Notes: a model not told the origin generated them from the sequence alone. A DNA stretch of 62,672 nucleotides from an uncultured Loktanella sp. (GCA_937132065.1 CAKZNT010000011.1:1-62672), one strand, 5' to 3'; shown: positions 26,701 to 39,543, counted from the stretch's first letter. Numbers and translations are program-made.

Positions 26701-28404
26701 ATGGCATTGGGGCGCCGATCAGCCCGATTTAGCAGCGCGATCTGGCCGGGATTTGTGGATGCGATGACGGGGCTTTTGCTCGTTTTGATGTTCGTGCTGA
26801 CCATTTTTATGGTGATCCAGTTTGTGCTGCGCGAAACGATTACGGGGCAGGCCAGTGAGCTGGACGCATTGGCCGCAGAGATCACCTCGCTTGCTGATGC
26901 GCTTGGCTTGCAGCAGGACGAGAGTGCCGCACTGGCCGCGAATTTGGCCTCGGCGTCCGAAGCGGCGGCAGAGCAGCGCACATTGATCGCGAGCCTGACG
27001 GCAGAGCGCGATGCAACGGCCGCAGCCTTGATGGATGCGCAGGGCAAAATCACGGGGTTTGAGGCGCAAGTTGCCGGTTTGCTTGATCAGCGCCGCGCGG
27101 CGACGACACGGATCGCAGATCTGGAAGCGGATCAAGCGCGGTTGATGACAGAGCAGGAGGCGCTGAACCTCGCGCTTGCGCAGGCACGTTCGGAAGTGGA
27201 TGCAGGTGTAGAGCAGGCCCGATTGGCGGCGGCGCGGCGCGCGGCGCTTGAGGCCTTGGTTGCAGATGGCGAGACAAGGATCACCGAGCTGGAGGCGGCG
27301 ATGCTGGTTGACGGTGCGGCGGCAGAAGCGTTGCGCGCGCGCCTTGAGACCGCTGATACCGAGTTGACGGCGATGACGCTGGCGCTTGAGGAAAAGCGCC
27401 GCGCGGCAGAGGATACCCTGACGCTGTTGGCGGCGGCGCGGGCGGCGAGCGAGGAGCTTGATCTGCGGTTGGCGGCGGTGATGTTGGAGAACGGCACGCT
27501 TCAGGCGCAAGTGAGCGCGTTAAACGACACGCAGGCGCAAACGGATGTAGCGCGCAGGGATTTGCAGGCGCAGTTGGCCGCCGCGATGGCGGAAATCGCG
27601 GCTGTGAAGCAAGGGATTGCCACCCAGATGAGCGAAGCCGAGCAGCAGGCCGCGTTGCTTGCAACGGCCAATAGCGCGCTTTCGCAAGAGCAGGCGCTTT
27701 CAGCGGAAAGCCAGCGACAGGTTGCCTTGTTGAACGAACAGGTGGCGGCGCTGCGCGGGCAGGTGGGCACGTTGCAATCGCTGTTGGACCTCGCCGAGGA
27801 TGCGGATGGAGAAGCGAATGTGCAAATTCAGGCGCTTGGCGCGCAGTTGAATACGGCCCTTGCGCGGGTGGCGGCAGAAGAGCGGCGCAGGCTCGCGTTG
27901 GAGCAGGCAGAGCGGGAGCGCCTTGAGGCCGAAACGGCAAATCTGGAGCGGTTCAAGTCTGATTTCTTCGGGCAATTGCGGGACGTTCTTGAGGGACAGG
28001 ACCGTGTGCGGATCGAAGGCGACCGGTTTGTGTTCTCGTCCGAGGTCCTGTTTGAACAGGGGAGCGCGACCCTCTCACAGCAGGGGCAGGGTGAGATTGC
28101 AAATGTCGCCGAAATACTTCGCAAGATCGCTAAGGATATTCCTTCGGGCATTGACTGGGTGATCCGCGTTGATGGCCATACGGACAATGTGCCGCTGTCT
28201 GGCAACGGGCAATTCAGCAATAACTGGGAGCTATCGCAGGCGCGTGCCCTGTCGGTTGTTCTATATATGGTCAACTTTTTGGGCATCCCACCCGAGCGTC
28301 TGGCGGCGAACGGGTTTGGCGAATACCAACCGATTGATGATGCCGATACCACAGCGGCGCGCGCGCAAAACCGCCGTATCGAGCTGAAATTGACCGAGCG
28401 TTAA
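26701..28404 (+). CDS. MotB-like stator protein with long coiled coil and OmpA domain
   Basis: A 567-aa protein. One N-terminal membrane helix (residues 17-42) contains Asp20 in GFVDAMTGLLLVLMF, the position of the proton-carrying Asp of MotB/ExbD/ZorB. Residues about 48-430 are an uninterrupted Ala/Glu/Leu-rich coiled coil without a single proline. Residues 435-565 form an OmpA/MotB peptidoglycan-binding domain (VDGHTDNVPL, NWELSQARA, NRRIELKL). It pairs with the channel gene just upstream. Its stop interlocks with that of the M23 peptidase (TTAA at 28401-28404). Confidence 0.85.
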   Translation: MALGRRSARFSSAIWPGFVDAMTGLLLVLMFVLTIFMVIQFVLRETITGQASELDALAAEITSLADALGLQQDESAALAANLASASEAAAEQRTLIASLTAERDATAAALMDAQGKITGFEAQVAGLLDQRRAATTRIADLEADQARLMTEQEALNLALAQARSEVDAGVEQARLAAARRAALEALVADGETRITELEAAMLVDGAAAEALRARLETADTELTAMTLALEEKRRAAEDTLTLLAAARAASEELDLRLAAVMLENGTLQAQVSALNDTQAQTDVARRDLQAQLAAAMAEIAAVKQGIATQMSEAEQQAALLATANSALSQEQALSAESQRQVALLNEQVAALRGQVGTLQSLLDLAEDADGEANVQIQALGAQLNTALARVAAEERRRLALEQAERERLEAETANLERFKSDFFGQLRDVLEGQDRVRIEGDRFVFSSEVLFEQGSATLSQQGQGEIANVAEILRKIAKDIPSGIDWVIRVDGHTDNVPLSGNGQFSNNWELSQARALSVVLYMVNFLGIPPERLAANGFGEYQPIDDADTTAARAQNRRIELKLTER

Positions 28405-29360
28405 TCAAGCGTAAAGTGACGGGTCTCATGGTCGATTTGCTGATCTGCGCGGGTGAGGCTGATGTCGAGTGTGTAGGCGCCCTTTGTCCATCCTGTCGCG
28501 GGCGTTCTGCGCCCTGATGCCCGAAAGGCGCGGGCCTGATTGCGCGGGAATGTGTCGGTGGATGAGAATGTGATGCCATCCGGCCCCGTCATGGTGAACG
28601 ACACGATGTCCCCGCCGCGCGTGCCAAAGAGATGGACCCAGCCGACCAGCCCCGAGCCGTCTGCCCGCGCGCCCGTATCTGCAACCCCCTGTTTTATCGC
28701 ATCAAATGTGGGCACAGTTTGTGAGATGCCAATGTTGACGATGCCGCCCGCAGGGGCAGGCAGGGTCGTGTCCCATAGGGTTGGCGTCTGCGTATTCGGG
28801 CAGGTTTGCGCTCCATCGGTGTCAAAAGGGTCAACGGTTTGCCCGTCTTTTCGCACGCTTAAGTGGAGGTGGGGGAACTGCGTTTGCCCTGACAATCCGA
28901 CCTGCCCAAGCACGGTGTTGGCCGCCACGGATTGCCCTGCCTTAACCGTAATCGAGCCGCGCTTCATGTGGCAATACTGCGTTTCAAAGCCGTTTTCATG
29001 CGCGATGACCAGCCCGTTGCCGCATTCGCGGTCAGAGACATCAGGGGCGTCAGGACTGGTTTGCAAGATGTCTTGCATGTCGTTGCGCACGCCAAGAACC
29101 TTGCCCGCAGCGGCGGCCAATACGTTTACGCCCGCGCGTTGTGCGGCGCGCGAGGGCAGGGCAAAATCCGTACCCTTGTGCCCGTCATAGCTCAGTGCGC
29201 CGCAAGTGAAATCATGCACGCCCGCTGTCGGATCATGGTCAACGAACTGCTGGATAAAGCAGATGTCGTCGAGGGTGCAGTCAATCGGGAAGGTCAACGA
29301 AAAATCCCCCGCCGCCGAGGTGGCCGCGAGGGATGAGATCAATGATAGAGCGAGGCGCAT
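28401..29360 (-). CDS. M23-family (LytM) metallopeptidase
   Basis: A 319-aa exported protein (signal peptide [18 protein letters not shown]) with a zinc endopeptidase core. HKGTDFALP supplies the HxxxD ligands and HLHLSVRKDG the HxH motif, both intact, so it is probably an active peptidoglycan cross-link hydrolase. A C-terminal beta domain (about residues 195-319) follows. Its ATG shares a base with the clpA stop (TAATG), so it may be translated by coupling from clpA. It converges on the MotB-like gene, which could be a functional link to the cell wall. Confidence 0.88.
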   Translation of the reverse strand: MRLALSLISSLAATSAAGDFSLTFPIDCTLDDICFIQQFVDHDPTAGVHDFTCGALSYDGHKGTDFALPSRAAQRAGVNVLAAAAGKVLGVRNDMQDILQTSPDAPDVSDRECGNGLVIAHENGFETQYCHMKRGSITVKAGQSVAANTVLGQVGLSGQTQFPHLHLSVRKDGQTVDPFDTDGAQTCPNTQTPTLWDTTLPAPAGGIVNIGISQTVPTFDAIKQGVADTGARADGSGLVGWVHLFGTRGGDIVSFTMTGPDGITFSSTDTFPRNQARAFRASGRRTPATGWTKGAYTLDISLTRADQQIDHETRHFTLD

Positions 29361-31681
29361 TAGTCCGCTGTCAGCAATGGTGGCTTATCGCTTTTTCCGG
29401 AGATGCGCGCCTGCTCTGGCTCCTCGTATTTGAGGTCCAGCTTGCCGTTTTTGACACCAACCTTCACCAAGCCACCTTTGACGAGTTTGCCAAAGAGCAG
29501 TTCCTCGGCAAGCGGTTTCTTGATGTGTTCCTGGATAACGCGTCCAAGTGGCCGCGCCCCCATTTTGGCGTCATACCCTTTGTCCGCCAGCCATTCGGCG
29601 GCTTTTGGTGTCAGGTCGATATGCACGTTCCGGTCCAGCAACTGCGCCTCGAGTTGCAGCACGAATTTCTCGACGACTTGCAAGATCACAGGTTTCGGCA
29701 GCGCGCCAAAGCTGATGACCGCGTCAAGTCGGTTGCGGAATTCAGGCGTAAACGTCTTTTCGATGGCAGCGGTATCTTCACCCTCGCGGGTTTCACGGCC
29801 AAAGCCCAAGGCGTTTTTCGACATCTCGGAGGCGCCCGCGTTGCTTGTCATGATCAAGATCACGTTGCGGAAGTCGGTTGTCCGCCCGTTATGGTCGGTC
29901 AGTTTGCCGTGGTCCATCACCTGCAAGAGAATGTTGTAGACGTCCGGGTGCGCCTTTTCCATTTCGTCGAGCAACAACACGCAGTGCGGGTTTTGGTCCA
30001 CGCCGTCGGTCAGCATGCCGCCCTGGTCAAAGCCGACATAGCCCGGAGGCGCGCCGATCAGCCGCGAAATCGCATGCTTTTCCATGTATTCGGACATGTC
30101 GAACCGCAAGAGTTCTACACCGAGGGTATCGGCCAATTGCTTGGCGACCTCGGTTTTGCCGACACCTGTTGGCCCTGCAAACAGGTAGTTGCCGATTGGT
30201 TTCTCGGGTTCACGTAGGCCAGCGCGCGCCAGTTTGATCGCGGAGGCAAGCGCCACGATTGCCGTATCTTGCCCGAAGACGACCCGCTTGAGCGACTTTT
30301 CGAGGTCTTTGAGAACCTCTGCATCGTCTTTGGTCACGTTCTTGGCTGGAATGCGCGCGATTTTGGCGATCACGGCTTCGATTTCCTTGACGCCGATGGT
30401 TTTACGCCGCTTGGATTCCGCGATCAGGTGCTGTGCAGCACCCGCCTCGTCGATCACGTCGATTGCCTTGTCGGGCAATTTGCGGTCGTTGATGTAGCGT
30501 GCGGCGAGCTCCACTGCGGTGCGGATCGCGTCTGCGGTGTATTTGATGCCGTGGTGTTCCTCGAAGTGGGGCTTGAGCCCGCGCAGGATCTTGACGGCAT
30601 CCTCGACGGAGGGTTCGACCACGTCGATTTTCTGGAAGCGGCGCGCCAATGCGCGGTCCTTTTCAAAGTGCTGGCGGAACTCCTTGTAGGTCGTGGACCC
30701 CATGCAGCGCAGTTTGCCGCCCTGAAGCGCAGGCTTCAGAAGGTTGGACGCGTCCATTGCGCCGCCAGAGGTGGCCCCTGCGCCAATGATTGTGTGGATT
30801 TCGTCGATGAACAGGACCGCATCGGGGTGATCCTCCATCTCGGTCATCACGGCCTTGAGCCGCTCTTCAAAGTCGCCACGGTAGCGCGTGCCCGCAAGCA
30901 GTGCGCCCATGTCGAGGCTGTAGATTGTGGCCTGCGAGAGCACTTCGGGCGTGTCACCGTTCACGATTTTGAAGGCGAGCCCTTCGGCGATGGCAGTTTT
31001 GCCCACGCCTGGATCACCCACCAGAAGCGGGTTGTTTTTGCGGCGGCGGCACAGCACTTGAATGCAGCGTTCGACCTCGTGGGCGCGCCCGATCAACGGG
31101 TCAACGTCGCCCTTGGTGGCCTTGGCGTTCAAATCGACGCAGTATTTTGCCAGCGCGCTCTCTTTTTGCTCGGCTTCGCCGTCTGCGGCTTCCTCGCCTT
31201 CGGGGGAGCCTGTGACGGGGCGGGCCTCGCCAAATGCGGGGTCTTTTGCCACGCCGTGCGCGATGAAGTTGACGGCGTCATAGCGCGTCATGTCTTGCTC
31301 TTGCAGGAAGTAGGCGGCGTTGCTTTCGCGCTCGGCAAAGATGGCGACAAGCACGTTTGCGCCCGTCACTTCTGTGCGGCCAGATGACTGCACATGGATC
31401 GCGGCGCGCTGGATCACGCGCTGGAAGGCAGCCGTTGGCACGGCTTCGGACCCTTCAACGTCTGTGATCAGGGTTGAGAGGTCTTCTTCGATGAAGTCCT
31501 CAAGATCCTTGCGCAATTCGTCGAGCTTGACGGCGCAGGCCTGCAAAACGCGCGAGGCCTCGGGTTCGTCGATCAGGGACAATAGCAGATGTTCCAGCGT
31601 GGCCAGTTCATGCTTGCGCGCGTTTGCAAGGGCCAAGGCCCCGTGAATTGCTTGCTCAAGTGTTGTCGAAAAAGATGGCAC
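29360..31681 (-). CDS. clpA: ATP-dependent Clp protease ATPase subunit ClpA
   Basis: A 773-aa AAA+ unfoldase that feeds proteins to ClpP. The N-domain covers about residues 1-140; D1 has Walker [15 protein letters not shown] and D2 has [14 protein letters not shown]. The ClpP-binding loop is expected in D2. The start codon is GTG with AAGGAG 8 bp upstream. clpS, often next to clpA, is absent from the adjacent 185-bp spacer (31682-31866), which holds only promoter-like AT-rich DNA. The M23 peptidase gene follows with overlapping stop and start. Confidence 0.96.
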   Translation of the reverse strand: MPSFSTTLEQAIHGALALANARKHELATLEHLLLSLIDEPEASRVLQACAVKLDELRKDLEDFIEEDLSTLITDVEGSEAVPTAAFQRVIQRAAIHVQSSGRTEVTGANVLVAIFAERESNAAYFLQEQDMTRYDAVNFIAHGVAKDPAFGEARPVTGSPEGEEAADGEAEQKESALAKYCVDLNAKATKGDVDPLIGRAHEVERCIQVLCRRRKNNPLLVGDPGVGKTAIAEGLAFKIVNGDTPEVLSQATIYSLDMGALLAGTRYRGDFEERLKAVMTEMEDHPDAVLFIDEIHTIIGAGATSGGAMDASNLLKPALQGGKLRCMGSTTYKEFRQHFEKDRALARRFQKIDVVEPSVEDAVKILRGLKPHFEEHHGIKYTADAIRTAVELAARYINDRKLPDKAIDVIDEAGAAQHLIAESKRRKTIGVKEIEAVIAKIARIPAKNVTKDDAEVLKDLEKSLKRVVFGQDTAIVALASAIKLARAGLREPEKPIGNYLFAGPTGVGKTEVAKQLADTLGVELLRFDMSEYMEKHAISRLIGAPPGYVGFDQGGMLTDGVDQNPHCVLLLDEMEKAHPDVYNILLQVMDHGKLTDHNGRTTDFRNVILIMTSNAGASEMSKNALGFGRETREGEDTAAIEKTFTPEFRNRLDAVISFGALPKPVILQVVEKFVLQLEAQLLDRNVHIDLTPKAAEWLADKGYDAKMGARPLGRVIQEHIKKPLAEELLFGKLVKGGLVKVGVKNGKLDLKYEEPEQARISGKSDKPPLLTAD

Positions 31682-31866
31682 GTTCGTGCTCCTTCATGTT
31701 TCGGGGTCATTCAAAAACGCGCAGCGCTCAAAACAACCGTGGCCTCTTATCCTTAAGGTTTGGTTTTATTGCCCAATCTTCAAGGACTTTTTTGTCATTT
31801 GCGGTCACAATTCACGTGATCGCTTTGATTTGCGTCTGATCGGCCACCCCATTGGCGCGACATTGG

Positions 31867-32634
31867 TCAGAATTTGTCTTTGCGTCCGCGTATCTCGGCA
31901 AAAACATCTGCGGGGTTTGCGTCACTGAGGCCGACAGCCGCCATCATGGATGGCACATCGGCGCGTAAAAACGGATTGGTCCGTATTTCAAGGTCAAGTG
32001 ATGTGGGAACGGTGGGTTGATTGGCGGCGCGGGCCGCGTTGACGGCCTTGATACGAGAGATAACATCAGGATTGTCGGTTTCAAGGGTTGCCGCGAATTG
32101 CGCATTGGATCGGGTGTATTCATGGCCCGAGCAAATGATCGTATCGGCAGGCAGGGCGCGTAGCTTTTGCATGCTGTCCCACATCTGCGCAGGCGTGCCC
32201 TCGAACAGGCGCCCGCAGCCAAAGGCCATGAGGCTATCGGCGGTAAAGGCGAGCTTTTCCTGCGCAAAGTGAAACGCGATATGTCCAACCGTATGCCCCG
32301 AGACATCAAGGATGTCCGCGCGTTGCCCGCAAACGGTAATCGTGTCGCCCTCGTTCACTTGCACATCAAGCGGCGGCAGCCTGTGGGCATCATTTGCCGC
32401 GCCAATGATCGTCAGCCCGTCGCGCCCCGAAAGCCCGTCCAGCCCGTCAATATGGTCCCAGTGGTGGTGGGTCAGCAGAACGGTCGTTAACCGCCAGCCG
32501 CCCGCAGCAAGGGCCGCGTTGATCGGCGCGGCCTCTGGCACGTCGATGACGGCTGCCTCTTTGGTGTCGGGGTTGCCGATAATAAATGCGTAGTTATCAG
32601 ACAGGCAGGGCACGGTTATGAGGGTAAGGGGCAT
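31867..32634 (-). CDS. gloB: Hydroxyacylglutathione hydrolase (glyoxalase II)
   Basis: A 255-aa metallo-beta-lactamase-fold enzyme that hydrolyses S-lactoylglutathione to lactate and glutathione, the second step of methylglyoxal detoxification. The binuclear metal motif THHHWDHIDGL lies at residues 53-63, with further ligands in SGHTVGH and CSGHEYTRSN, and a GloB C-terminal domain. The start at 32634 has AAGGA 10 bp upstream; the open frame further upstream lacks support. It is divergent from a methyltransferase with a 62-bp gap. Confidence 0.94.
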   Translation of the reverse strand: MPLTLITVPCLSDNYAFIIGNPDTKEAAVIDVPEAAPINAALAAGGWRLTTVLLTHHHWDHIDGLDGLSGRDGLTIIGAANDAHRLPPLDVQVNEGDTITVCGQRADILDVSGHTVGHIAFHFAQEKLAFTADSLMAFGCGRLFEGTPAQMWDSMQKLRALPADTIICSGHEYTRSNAQFAATLETDNPDVISRIKAVNAARAANQPTVPTSLDLEIRTNPFLRADVPSMMAAVGLSDANPADVFAEIRGRKDKF

Positions 32635-32696
32635 GGCGTCTTGGTCCTTAGCTGATAGTGTTCGCCCAAGTCTTGCCCATAGGAGGGGCAGCCGCA

Positions 32697-33458
32697 ATGC
32701 ATTTGGACGTTCTTGATCTTCGCAACTTTTATTACCGCAGCGCGTTGGGCCGTGGTGCGCAAAAGGTAATCCGCGATGAGTTGAAGGCAATATGGCCCGA
32801 AGCAAAAGGGCAGATGGTTGCAGGGTTCGGGTTCGCCGTGCCGCTGCTGCGCCCCTATCTCAAGGACGCCCGCCGTGTGATTGGCCTGATGCCCGGACCA
32901 CAGGGCGTGATGCCTTGGCCTGCGGGCCAGCCCAATGTCAGTGTGCTTTGCGAAGATACGTTCTGGCCGATCCAGACGGGGCAGGTTGACAAGCTGGTGG
33001 TCATGCATGGCCTTGAAACCAGCGATAACCCGACTGCTTTGCTCGACGAATGCTGGCGTGTTCTCGGGCCGGGCGGGCGCGCGGTGTTTGTTGTGCCAAA
33101 CCGTGCAGGGCTATGGTCGCGTTCGGACAAGACGCCGTTCGGCTATGGTCGCCCGTTCTCGTTAAGTCAGCTTGAGGCCCAATTGCGCAAGCATGCCTTT
33201 GTGACCGAGCGCACGCTATCGACGCTTTATCAGCCGCCCTCGCACCGCCGTATCTGGCGCAAGACCGCAGGGCTGCTTGAAAAGATCGGTCATCATACCC
33301 CTGTGATTGCAGCGGGTGGTGTCCTGATGGTGGAGGTCAGCAAGCAGATGGCCGCCCCGACCCGCCCCGGATTGACCGAGGCCGTACGCCGCCCGCTGCG
33401 CGCCCTTGAGGGGATAGGGGCGAGGCCCGAAACCGCACGGGGCCGTCGCGCCCTTTAG
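32697..33458 (+). CDS. SAM-dependent methyltransferase, class I
   Basis: A 253-aa protein with a class I methyltransferase layout: [12 protein letters not shown] in place of the usual glycine-rich loop, [16 protein letters not shown] after strand 4 and the [19 protein letters not shown] segment typical of the Methyltransf_11 family. The substrate is unknown. ATG at 32697 has AGGAGG 11 bp upstream. It is divergent from gloB; the stop interlocks with that of the next gene (TTAG at 33455-33458). Confidence 0.82.
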   Translation: MHLDVLDLRNFYYRSALGRGAQKVIRDELKAIWPEAKGQMVAGFGFAVPLLRPYLKDARRVIGLMPGPQGVMPWPAGQPNVSVLCEDTFWPIQTGQVDKLVVMHGLETSDNPTALLDECWRVLGPGGRAVFVVPNRAGLWSRSDKTPFGYGRPFSLSQLEAQLRKHAFVTERTLSTLYQPPSHRRIWRKTAGLLEKIGHHTPVIAAGGVLMVEVSKQMAAPTRPGLTEAVRRPLRALEGIGARPETARGRRAL

Positions 33459-34213
33459 CCGTCGTCCAGATTTGCCGCAGAGGCGATGGTGCGATTGAGT
33501 GTGATCGCGGGATCGGCGTTAATGTCGATTGTGCCAGTCGCGGCCCCTTGTCCGATGATGGCGCGGAACACACGAGTGGCGCTTTGCGCATCATAGGTAT
33601 TGTCATCAATCAGATCGGCGCGTGATAGCTCGGCGCTATCACTGACGTAATAGTCGACCCATTCGGTGCGCACCTCTGTGCCGTCGATGGTCTCGATTGT
33701 CTGGCCGCGCACAGTGTGCACAAATTCGGGGGTCTCGTCCTCGAAGTTGACCGAGAGCGCGTCATCGGCATCCGTCAGGTCGATCACGCCAAATTCACTT
33801 TCCGAGGCCAGCGCGTTTCGGGTCACCGAGAGATCCATGATGTCATCACCTTCACCCGGTGTGACGCTCGCGCCAAACCCGAAAGAGATCGAATCGTCGC
33901 CTGCGCCGCCATCGAGGTTCATCTCGAGACCAGTGTCGTCGCTGGCGGCGATGATATCGCGTAGCTCAGTGCCCGACACGGTGGGCGCAACGCCAAAATC
34001 GACATCGTCAAAGGTGGTTGTCGCCGTTTCGCCGTCTGTTTCGACCGTGATTGTCGTCACGCCTGCGACGTATTCATCAGATTCGCCGTCAGGGATTTCG
34101 GGCTCCGGTGTCTCGTCTTCGCCATTTTCTGTGTCAGAATCGCCAGTCCAGTTAAAAAACAGATCGCCAATGCCCAATGCGATGAACCCCAAAACGAAAT
34201 AGTCGAAATACAT
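33455..34213 (-). CDS. Acidic membrane-anchored protein with GGAGDD calcium-type motif
   Basis: A 252-aa protein of no family I can name. One N-terminal hydrophobic helix ([22 protein letters not shown]) is followed by a highly acidic body rich in Asp/Glu, including [18 protein letters not shown] and GEGDDIMDL. These resemble single repeats of RTX (hemolysin-type) calcium-binding proteins, but too few are present for a beta roll. It is probably a surface or periplasmic protein tethered to the membrane. ATG at 34213 is chosen as it opens the helix; an ATG at 34255 is possible. Confidence 0.55.
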   Translation of the reverse strand: MYFDYFVLGFIALGIGDLFFNWTGDSDTENGEDETPEPEIPDGESDEYVAGVTTITVETDGETATTTFDDVDFGVAPTVSGTELRDIIAASDDTGLEMNLDGGAGDDSISFGFGASVTPGEGDDIMDLSVTRNALASESEFGVIDLTDADDALSVNFEDETPEFVHTVRGQTIETIDGTEVRTEWVDYYVSDSAELSRADLIDDNTYDAQSATRVFRAIIGQGAATGTIDINADPAITLNRTIASAANLDDG

Positions 34214-34545
34214 ACTGGTTACTTTCTGTGTGGTGACGAAATCTGCGTTAAACATTTATAAAACATTACATTCAGATGATTTTATGGCGGCTTTGTGATC
34301 TATTGGCACAGATCAGGCCGCTGCGTGCAGATTCGGATCGTTGGATGTTGGTGGCGCTCACATTGTGGCCGATCCGCAAAAGGCGACAATTTGACCGTGC
34401 AAGGCGGTTGCGACGATGGAAACGCTCTGCTACATCGGCCCTGATTTTGTTGCCTGTGCGTCAAGTGCGGGCTCGAGTAAGCTGCCCTCCTGTTACTGCG
34501 CAAGCGGTGGATGGGACCGGGCCAAAGACAATCGGAAGGGTGGAC
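34214..34545. other. Intergenic spacer upstream of the ATP synthase operon
   Basis: A 332-bp divergent region between the acidic-protein gene and atpH. It begins AT-rich (34250-34290) and then becomes GC-rich. I see no gene, no convincing -35/-10 pair and no clear inverted repeat; the atp promoter is expected here. Confidence 0.4.
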
Positions 34546-35106
34546 GTGTCCGAACCAGTAGGAATTTCCACAGGCATTGCAGGTCGCTACGCGACAGCCG
34601 TGTTTGATCTGGCCAAAGAAGGCAAGGCGCTACCAGCGCTTGAAAAGGATGTAGATGTTCTGGAGGCCACTTTGGCTGATAGCGCTGATCTGCAAACCCT
34701 GCTTTCTTCGCCATTATATAGCCGTGAAGAGCAAGGCGCTGCGATTGCTGCGATTGCCAAGAAAATGAAGTTGTCAAAATCGACAAGCAACGTGCTGGCG
34801 CTGATGGCGTCCAAGCGGCGTTTGTTCGTATTGCCGCAACTGCTTTCGTCATTGCGCGAGCGTATTGCTGCGCACAAGGGCGAAGTCACAGCAGAAGTGA
34901 CGTCTGCAAAAGCCTTGAACAAGGCGCAGACTGAAAGTCTGGCAAAGACACTCAAGGCGCAAGTCGGCGCCGATGTGAAGATCAAAGCGACCGTGGATGA
35001 GTCAATCATCGGCGGTCTTATTGTAAAAGTGGGCTCGAAGATGATTGATACGTCGATCAAATCCAAGCTCAACGCACTCCAGAACACTATGAAAGAGGTC
35101 GGATAA
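34546..35106 (+). CDS. atpH: ATP synthase F1 subunit delta
   Basis: A 186-aa peripheral-stalk subunit (OSCP homologue) that connects the F1 head to the b subunits of Fo. It has the N-terminal helical domain ([21 protein letters not shown]) and the C-terminal [23 protein letters not shown] signature. The start is GTG at 34546 with GGAAGGG 5 bp upstream; the longer open frame from 34276 is non-homologous. It is the first gene of atpHAGDC. The Fo genes are not here, as usual in alphaproteobacteria. Confidence 0.95.
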   Translation: MSEPVGISTGIAGRYATAVFDLAKEGKALPALEKDVDVLEATLADSADLQTLLSSPLYSREEQGAAIAAIAKKMKLSKSTSNVLALMASKRRLFVLPQLLSSLRERIAAHKGEVTAEVTSAKALNKAQTESLAKTLKAQVGADVKIKATVDESIIGGLIVKVGSKMIDTSIKSKLNALQNTMKEVG

Positions 35107-35107
35107 C

Positions 35108-36643
35108 ATGGCGATCCAAGCGTCTGAAATCTCTGCGATCCTTAAGGACCAGATCAAAAACTTCGGTAAAGAAGCCGAAGTCGCCGAAGTGGGCCGTGTG
35201 CTCTCCGTTGGTGACGGTATTGCGCGTGTTTACGGGCTGGACAACGTCCAAGCTGGTGAAATGGTTGAATTCCCCGGTGGTATCCGCGGGATGGCCCTGA
35301 ACCTTGAAGCCGACAACGTAGGTGTTGTTATCTTCGGTTCCGACCGTGACATTAAAGAAGGTGACGTTGTGAAGCGCACCAACTCGATCGTGGACGTTCC
35401 TGTCGGGGATGAGCTGCTTGGTCGCGTTGTTGACGGTCTTGGCAACCCACTTGACGGCAAAGGCCCGATCAAAGCGAAGACACGTGCGGTTGCTGACTCT
35501 AAAGCACCGGGCATTATTCCACGTAAGTCGGTTCACGAGCCAATGGCGACTGGCCTCAAGTCCGTTGACTCCATGATCCCAGTTGGCCGTGGCCAGCGCG
35601 AATTGATCATTGGTGACCGTCAGACTGGTAAGACAGCGATTGCACTTGATACGATCCTGAACCAGAAATCTTACAACGATGCAGCAGCCACCGAGGGCGA
35701 AAAGCTTTACTGTGTATATGTTGCGATCGGCCAGAAGCGCTCTACTGTTGCGCAATTGGTTAAGAAACTCGAAGAGTCCGGCGCGATTGAGTATTCAATC
35801 GTTGTTGCGGCGACCGCGTCCGATCCAGCACCGATGCAGTTCCTTGCACCATATGCTGCGACCGCGATGGCCGAGCACTTCCGTGACAATGGCCGCCACG
35901 CTTTGATCATCTATGATGACCTTTCCAAGCAAGCTGTGTCCTACCGCCAGATGTCCTTGCTTCTTCGTCGTCCACCAGGGCGTGAAGCTTACCCAGGTGA
36001 CGTTTTCTATCTTCACTCGCGTCTGCTTGAGCGTTCTGCGAAGCTCAACGAAGACAACGGTTCCGGTTCTTTGACGGCTTTGCCAATCATTGAAACACAG
36101 GGCGGCGACGTTTCTGCGTTTATTCCGACAAACGTGATTTCGATCACCGATGGTCAGATCTTCTTGGAAACAGAATTGTTCTTCCAAGGTATCCGTCCTG
36201 CTGTGAACACAGGTCTGTCCGTTTCCCGCGTTGGTTCCGCCGCGCAGACAAACGCGATGAAATCTGTTGCTGGTCCGGTTAAGCTCGAGCTTGCTCAGTA
36301 CCGCGAAATGGCTGCGTTTGCGCAGTTCGGTTCCGACCTTGATGCATCCACACAGCAGTTGCTGAACCGTGGTGCACGTCTGACCGAGCTGATGAAGCAA
36401 CCACAGTATTCACCACTGTCCAACGCCGAGATCGTCTGCGTCATCTATGCAGGCACAAAGGGTTACCTTGACAAGATCGACGTGAAATCAGTTGGCCGTT
36501 TCGAGGCTGGTTTGCTTAAGCACCTGCGCACAAACGCGCGCGATGTGCTTGATATGATCACCAAGGAAGATCCAAAGATCAAAGGTGAGGCAGAGGACAA
36601 GATCAAGGCCGCTATCGACGCGTTCGCCAAAGATTTCGCCTGA
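35108..36643 (+). CDS. atpA: ATP synthase F1 subunit alpha
   Basis: A 511-aa non-catalytic nucleotide-binding subunit, three copies per F1. It has the P-loop [12 protein letters not shown] and the C-terminal arginine-finger region [13 protein letters not shown]; the length is standard. One base separates it from atpH, and atpG follows after 30 bp. Codon use is strongly biased, as expected for a highly expressed gene. Confidence 0.98.
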   Translation: MAIQASEISAILKDQIKNFGKEAEVAEVGRVLSVGDGIARVYGLDNVQAGEMVEFPGGIRGMALNLEADNVGVVIFGSDRDIKEGDVVKRTNSIVDVPVGDELLGRVVDGLGNPLDGKGPIKAKTRAVADSKAPGIIPRKSVHEPMATGLKSVDSMIPVGRGQRELIIGDRQTGKTAIALDTILNQKSYNDAAATEGEKLYCVYVAIGQKRSTVAQLVKKLEESGAIEYSIVVAATASDPAPMQFLAPYAATAMAEHFRDNGRHALIIYDDLSKQAVSYRQMSLLLRRPPGREAYPGDVFYLHSRLLERSAKLNEDNGSGSLTALPIIETQGGDVSAFIPTNVISITDGQIFLETELFFQGIRPAVNTGLSVSRVGSAAQTNAMKSVAGPVKLELAQYREMAAFAQFGSDLDASTQQLLNRGARLTELMKQPQYSPLSNAEIVCVIYAGTKGYLDKIDVKSVGRFEAGLLKHLRTNARDVLDMITKEDPKIKGEAEDKIKAAIDAFAKDFA

Positions 36644-36673
36644 ACCTAGACCTTAGATAAGGAGACTTAGCGA

Positions 36674-38987
<2,314 letters not shown>

Positions 38988-38999
38988 GGAGCCTTAAAC

Positions 39000-39425
39000 A
39001 TGGCAAACGTACAATTCGACCTTGTCTCTCCAGAGCGCCGCTTGGCCTCTGTTGAGGCGACCGAAGTGCAAATTCCGGGTGCGGATGGCGACATGACTGC
39101 TATGGCAGATCACGCGCCAACCATCACCACATTGCGCCCTGGCGTATTGAAGGTTTTGCACGCTGGCGGGACCGATGAATATGTCGTTTCCGGTGGCTTT
39201 GCTGAAATCACGGCAACAAGCGTGTCTGTTCTCGCTGAACAGGCATTGCCACGCGGTGAGATGACGCAAGAGGTCTTCAACGAGATGCTCTCCGAAGCGA
39301 AAGCGGCACATGTATCGGCACAGGAAGTTTTCAAAAACGAACCTGGTCCCGTAGATGACGCAGCCAAGCTTCTGGCAGATATGGTTGCCATTGGTGGCCA
39401 CATTGGTCTGACGGCAAACGAGTGA
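39000..39425 (+). CDS. atpC: ATP synthase F1 subunit epsilon
   Basis: A 141-aa rotor subunit. The N-terminal beta-sandwich is clear ([31 protein letters not shown] and the [15 protein letters not shown] signature). The C-terminal part is a short helical tail, so inhibition by the two-helix mechanism may differ from E. coli. AAGGAG lies 7 bp upstream. It closes the atp operon and is followed by a strong terminator. Confidence 0.96.
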   Translation: MANVQFDLVSPERRLASVEATEVQIPGADGDMTAMADHAPTITTLRPGVLKVLHAGGTDEYVVSGGFAEITATSVSVLAEQALPRGEMTQEVFNEMLSEAKAAHVSAQEVFKNEPGPVDDAAKLLADMVAIGGHIGLTANE

Positions 39426-39443
39426 TCACATAAACTATGTGAC

Positions 39444-39472
39444 AAAAAGGCCCTGCAATGCGGGGCCTTTTT
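39444..39472 (+). terminator. Intrinsic terminator of the atp operon
   Basis: AAAAAGGCCCTGC (39444-39456) pairs with GCGGGGCCTTTTT (39460-39472) around a 3-4 nt loop, with one G-U pair. The A tract before and T tract after make it potentially active on both strands. Confidence 0.92.
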
Positions 39473-39490
39473 CATATTTAGATCCTTTTT

Positions 39491-39519
39491 TTGACAGATT
39501 TCCTGTCTAAGTGCAATTT
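39491..39519 (+). promoter_or_regulatory. Candidate promoter of the lectin-domain gene
   Basis: A perfect -35 hexamer TTGACA (39491-39496) lies 18 bp after the atp terminator. With a 17-bp spacer the -10 is CAATTT (39514-39519), a poor match. This would start transcription about 20 bp before the ATG at 39544. Confidence 0.35.
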
Positions 39520-39543
39520 GAGCGGAACAAGATCGGAGCGCAC

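Noticed and set aside
25550-28404. Zorya anti-phage system
   Set aside because: The channel and MotB-like pair resemble ZorA/ZorB in plan, but no ZorC, ZorD or ZorE gene is adjacent, and the MotB-like protein is far longer than ZorB. Kept only as an uncharacterised motor-like pair.
30269-31387. 372-aa open frame antisense to clpA
   Set aside because: It lies wholly within clpA on the opposite strand and has no ribosome site or recognisable motifs; it arises from GC-biased codon use.
31741-31800. Heat-shock (RpoH-type) promoter for clpA
   Set aside because: CTTGAA occurs on the minus strand, but no matching -10 lies at the right distance.
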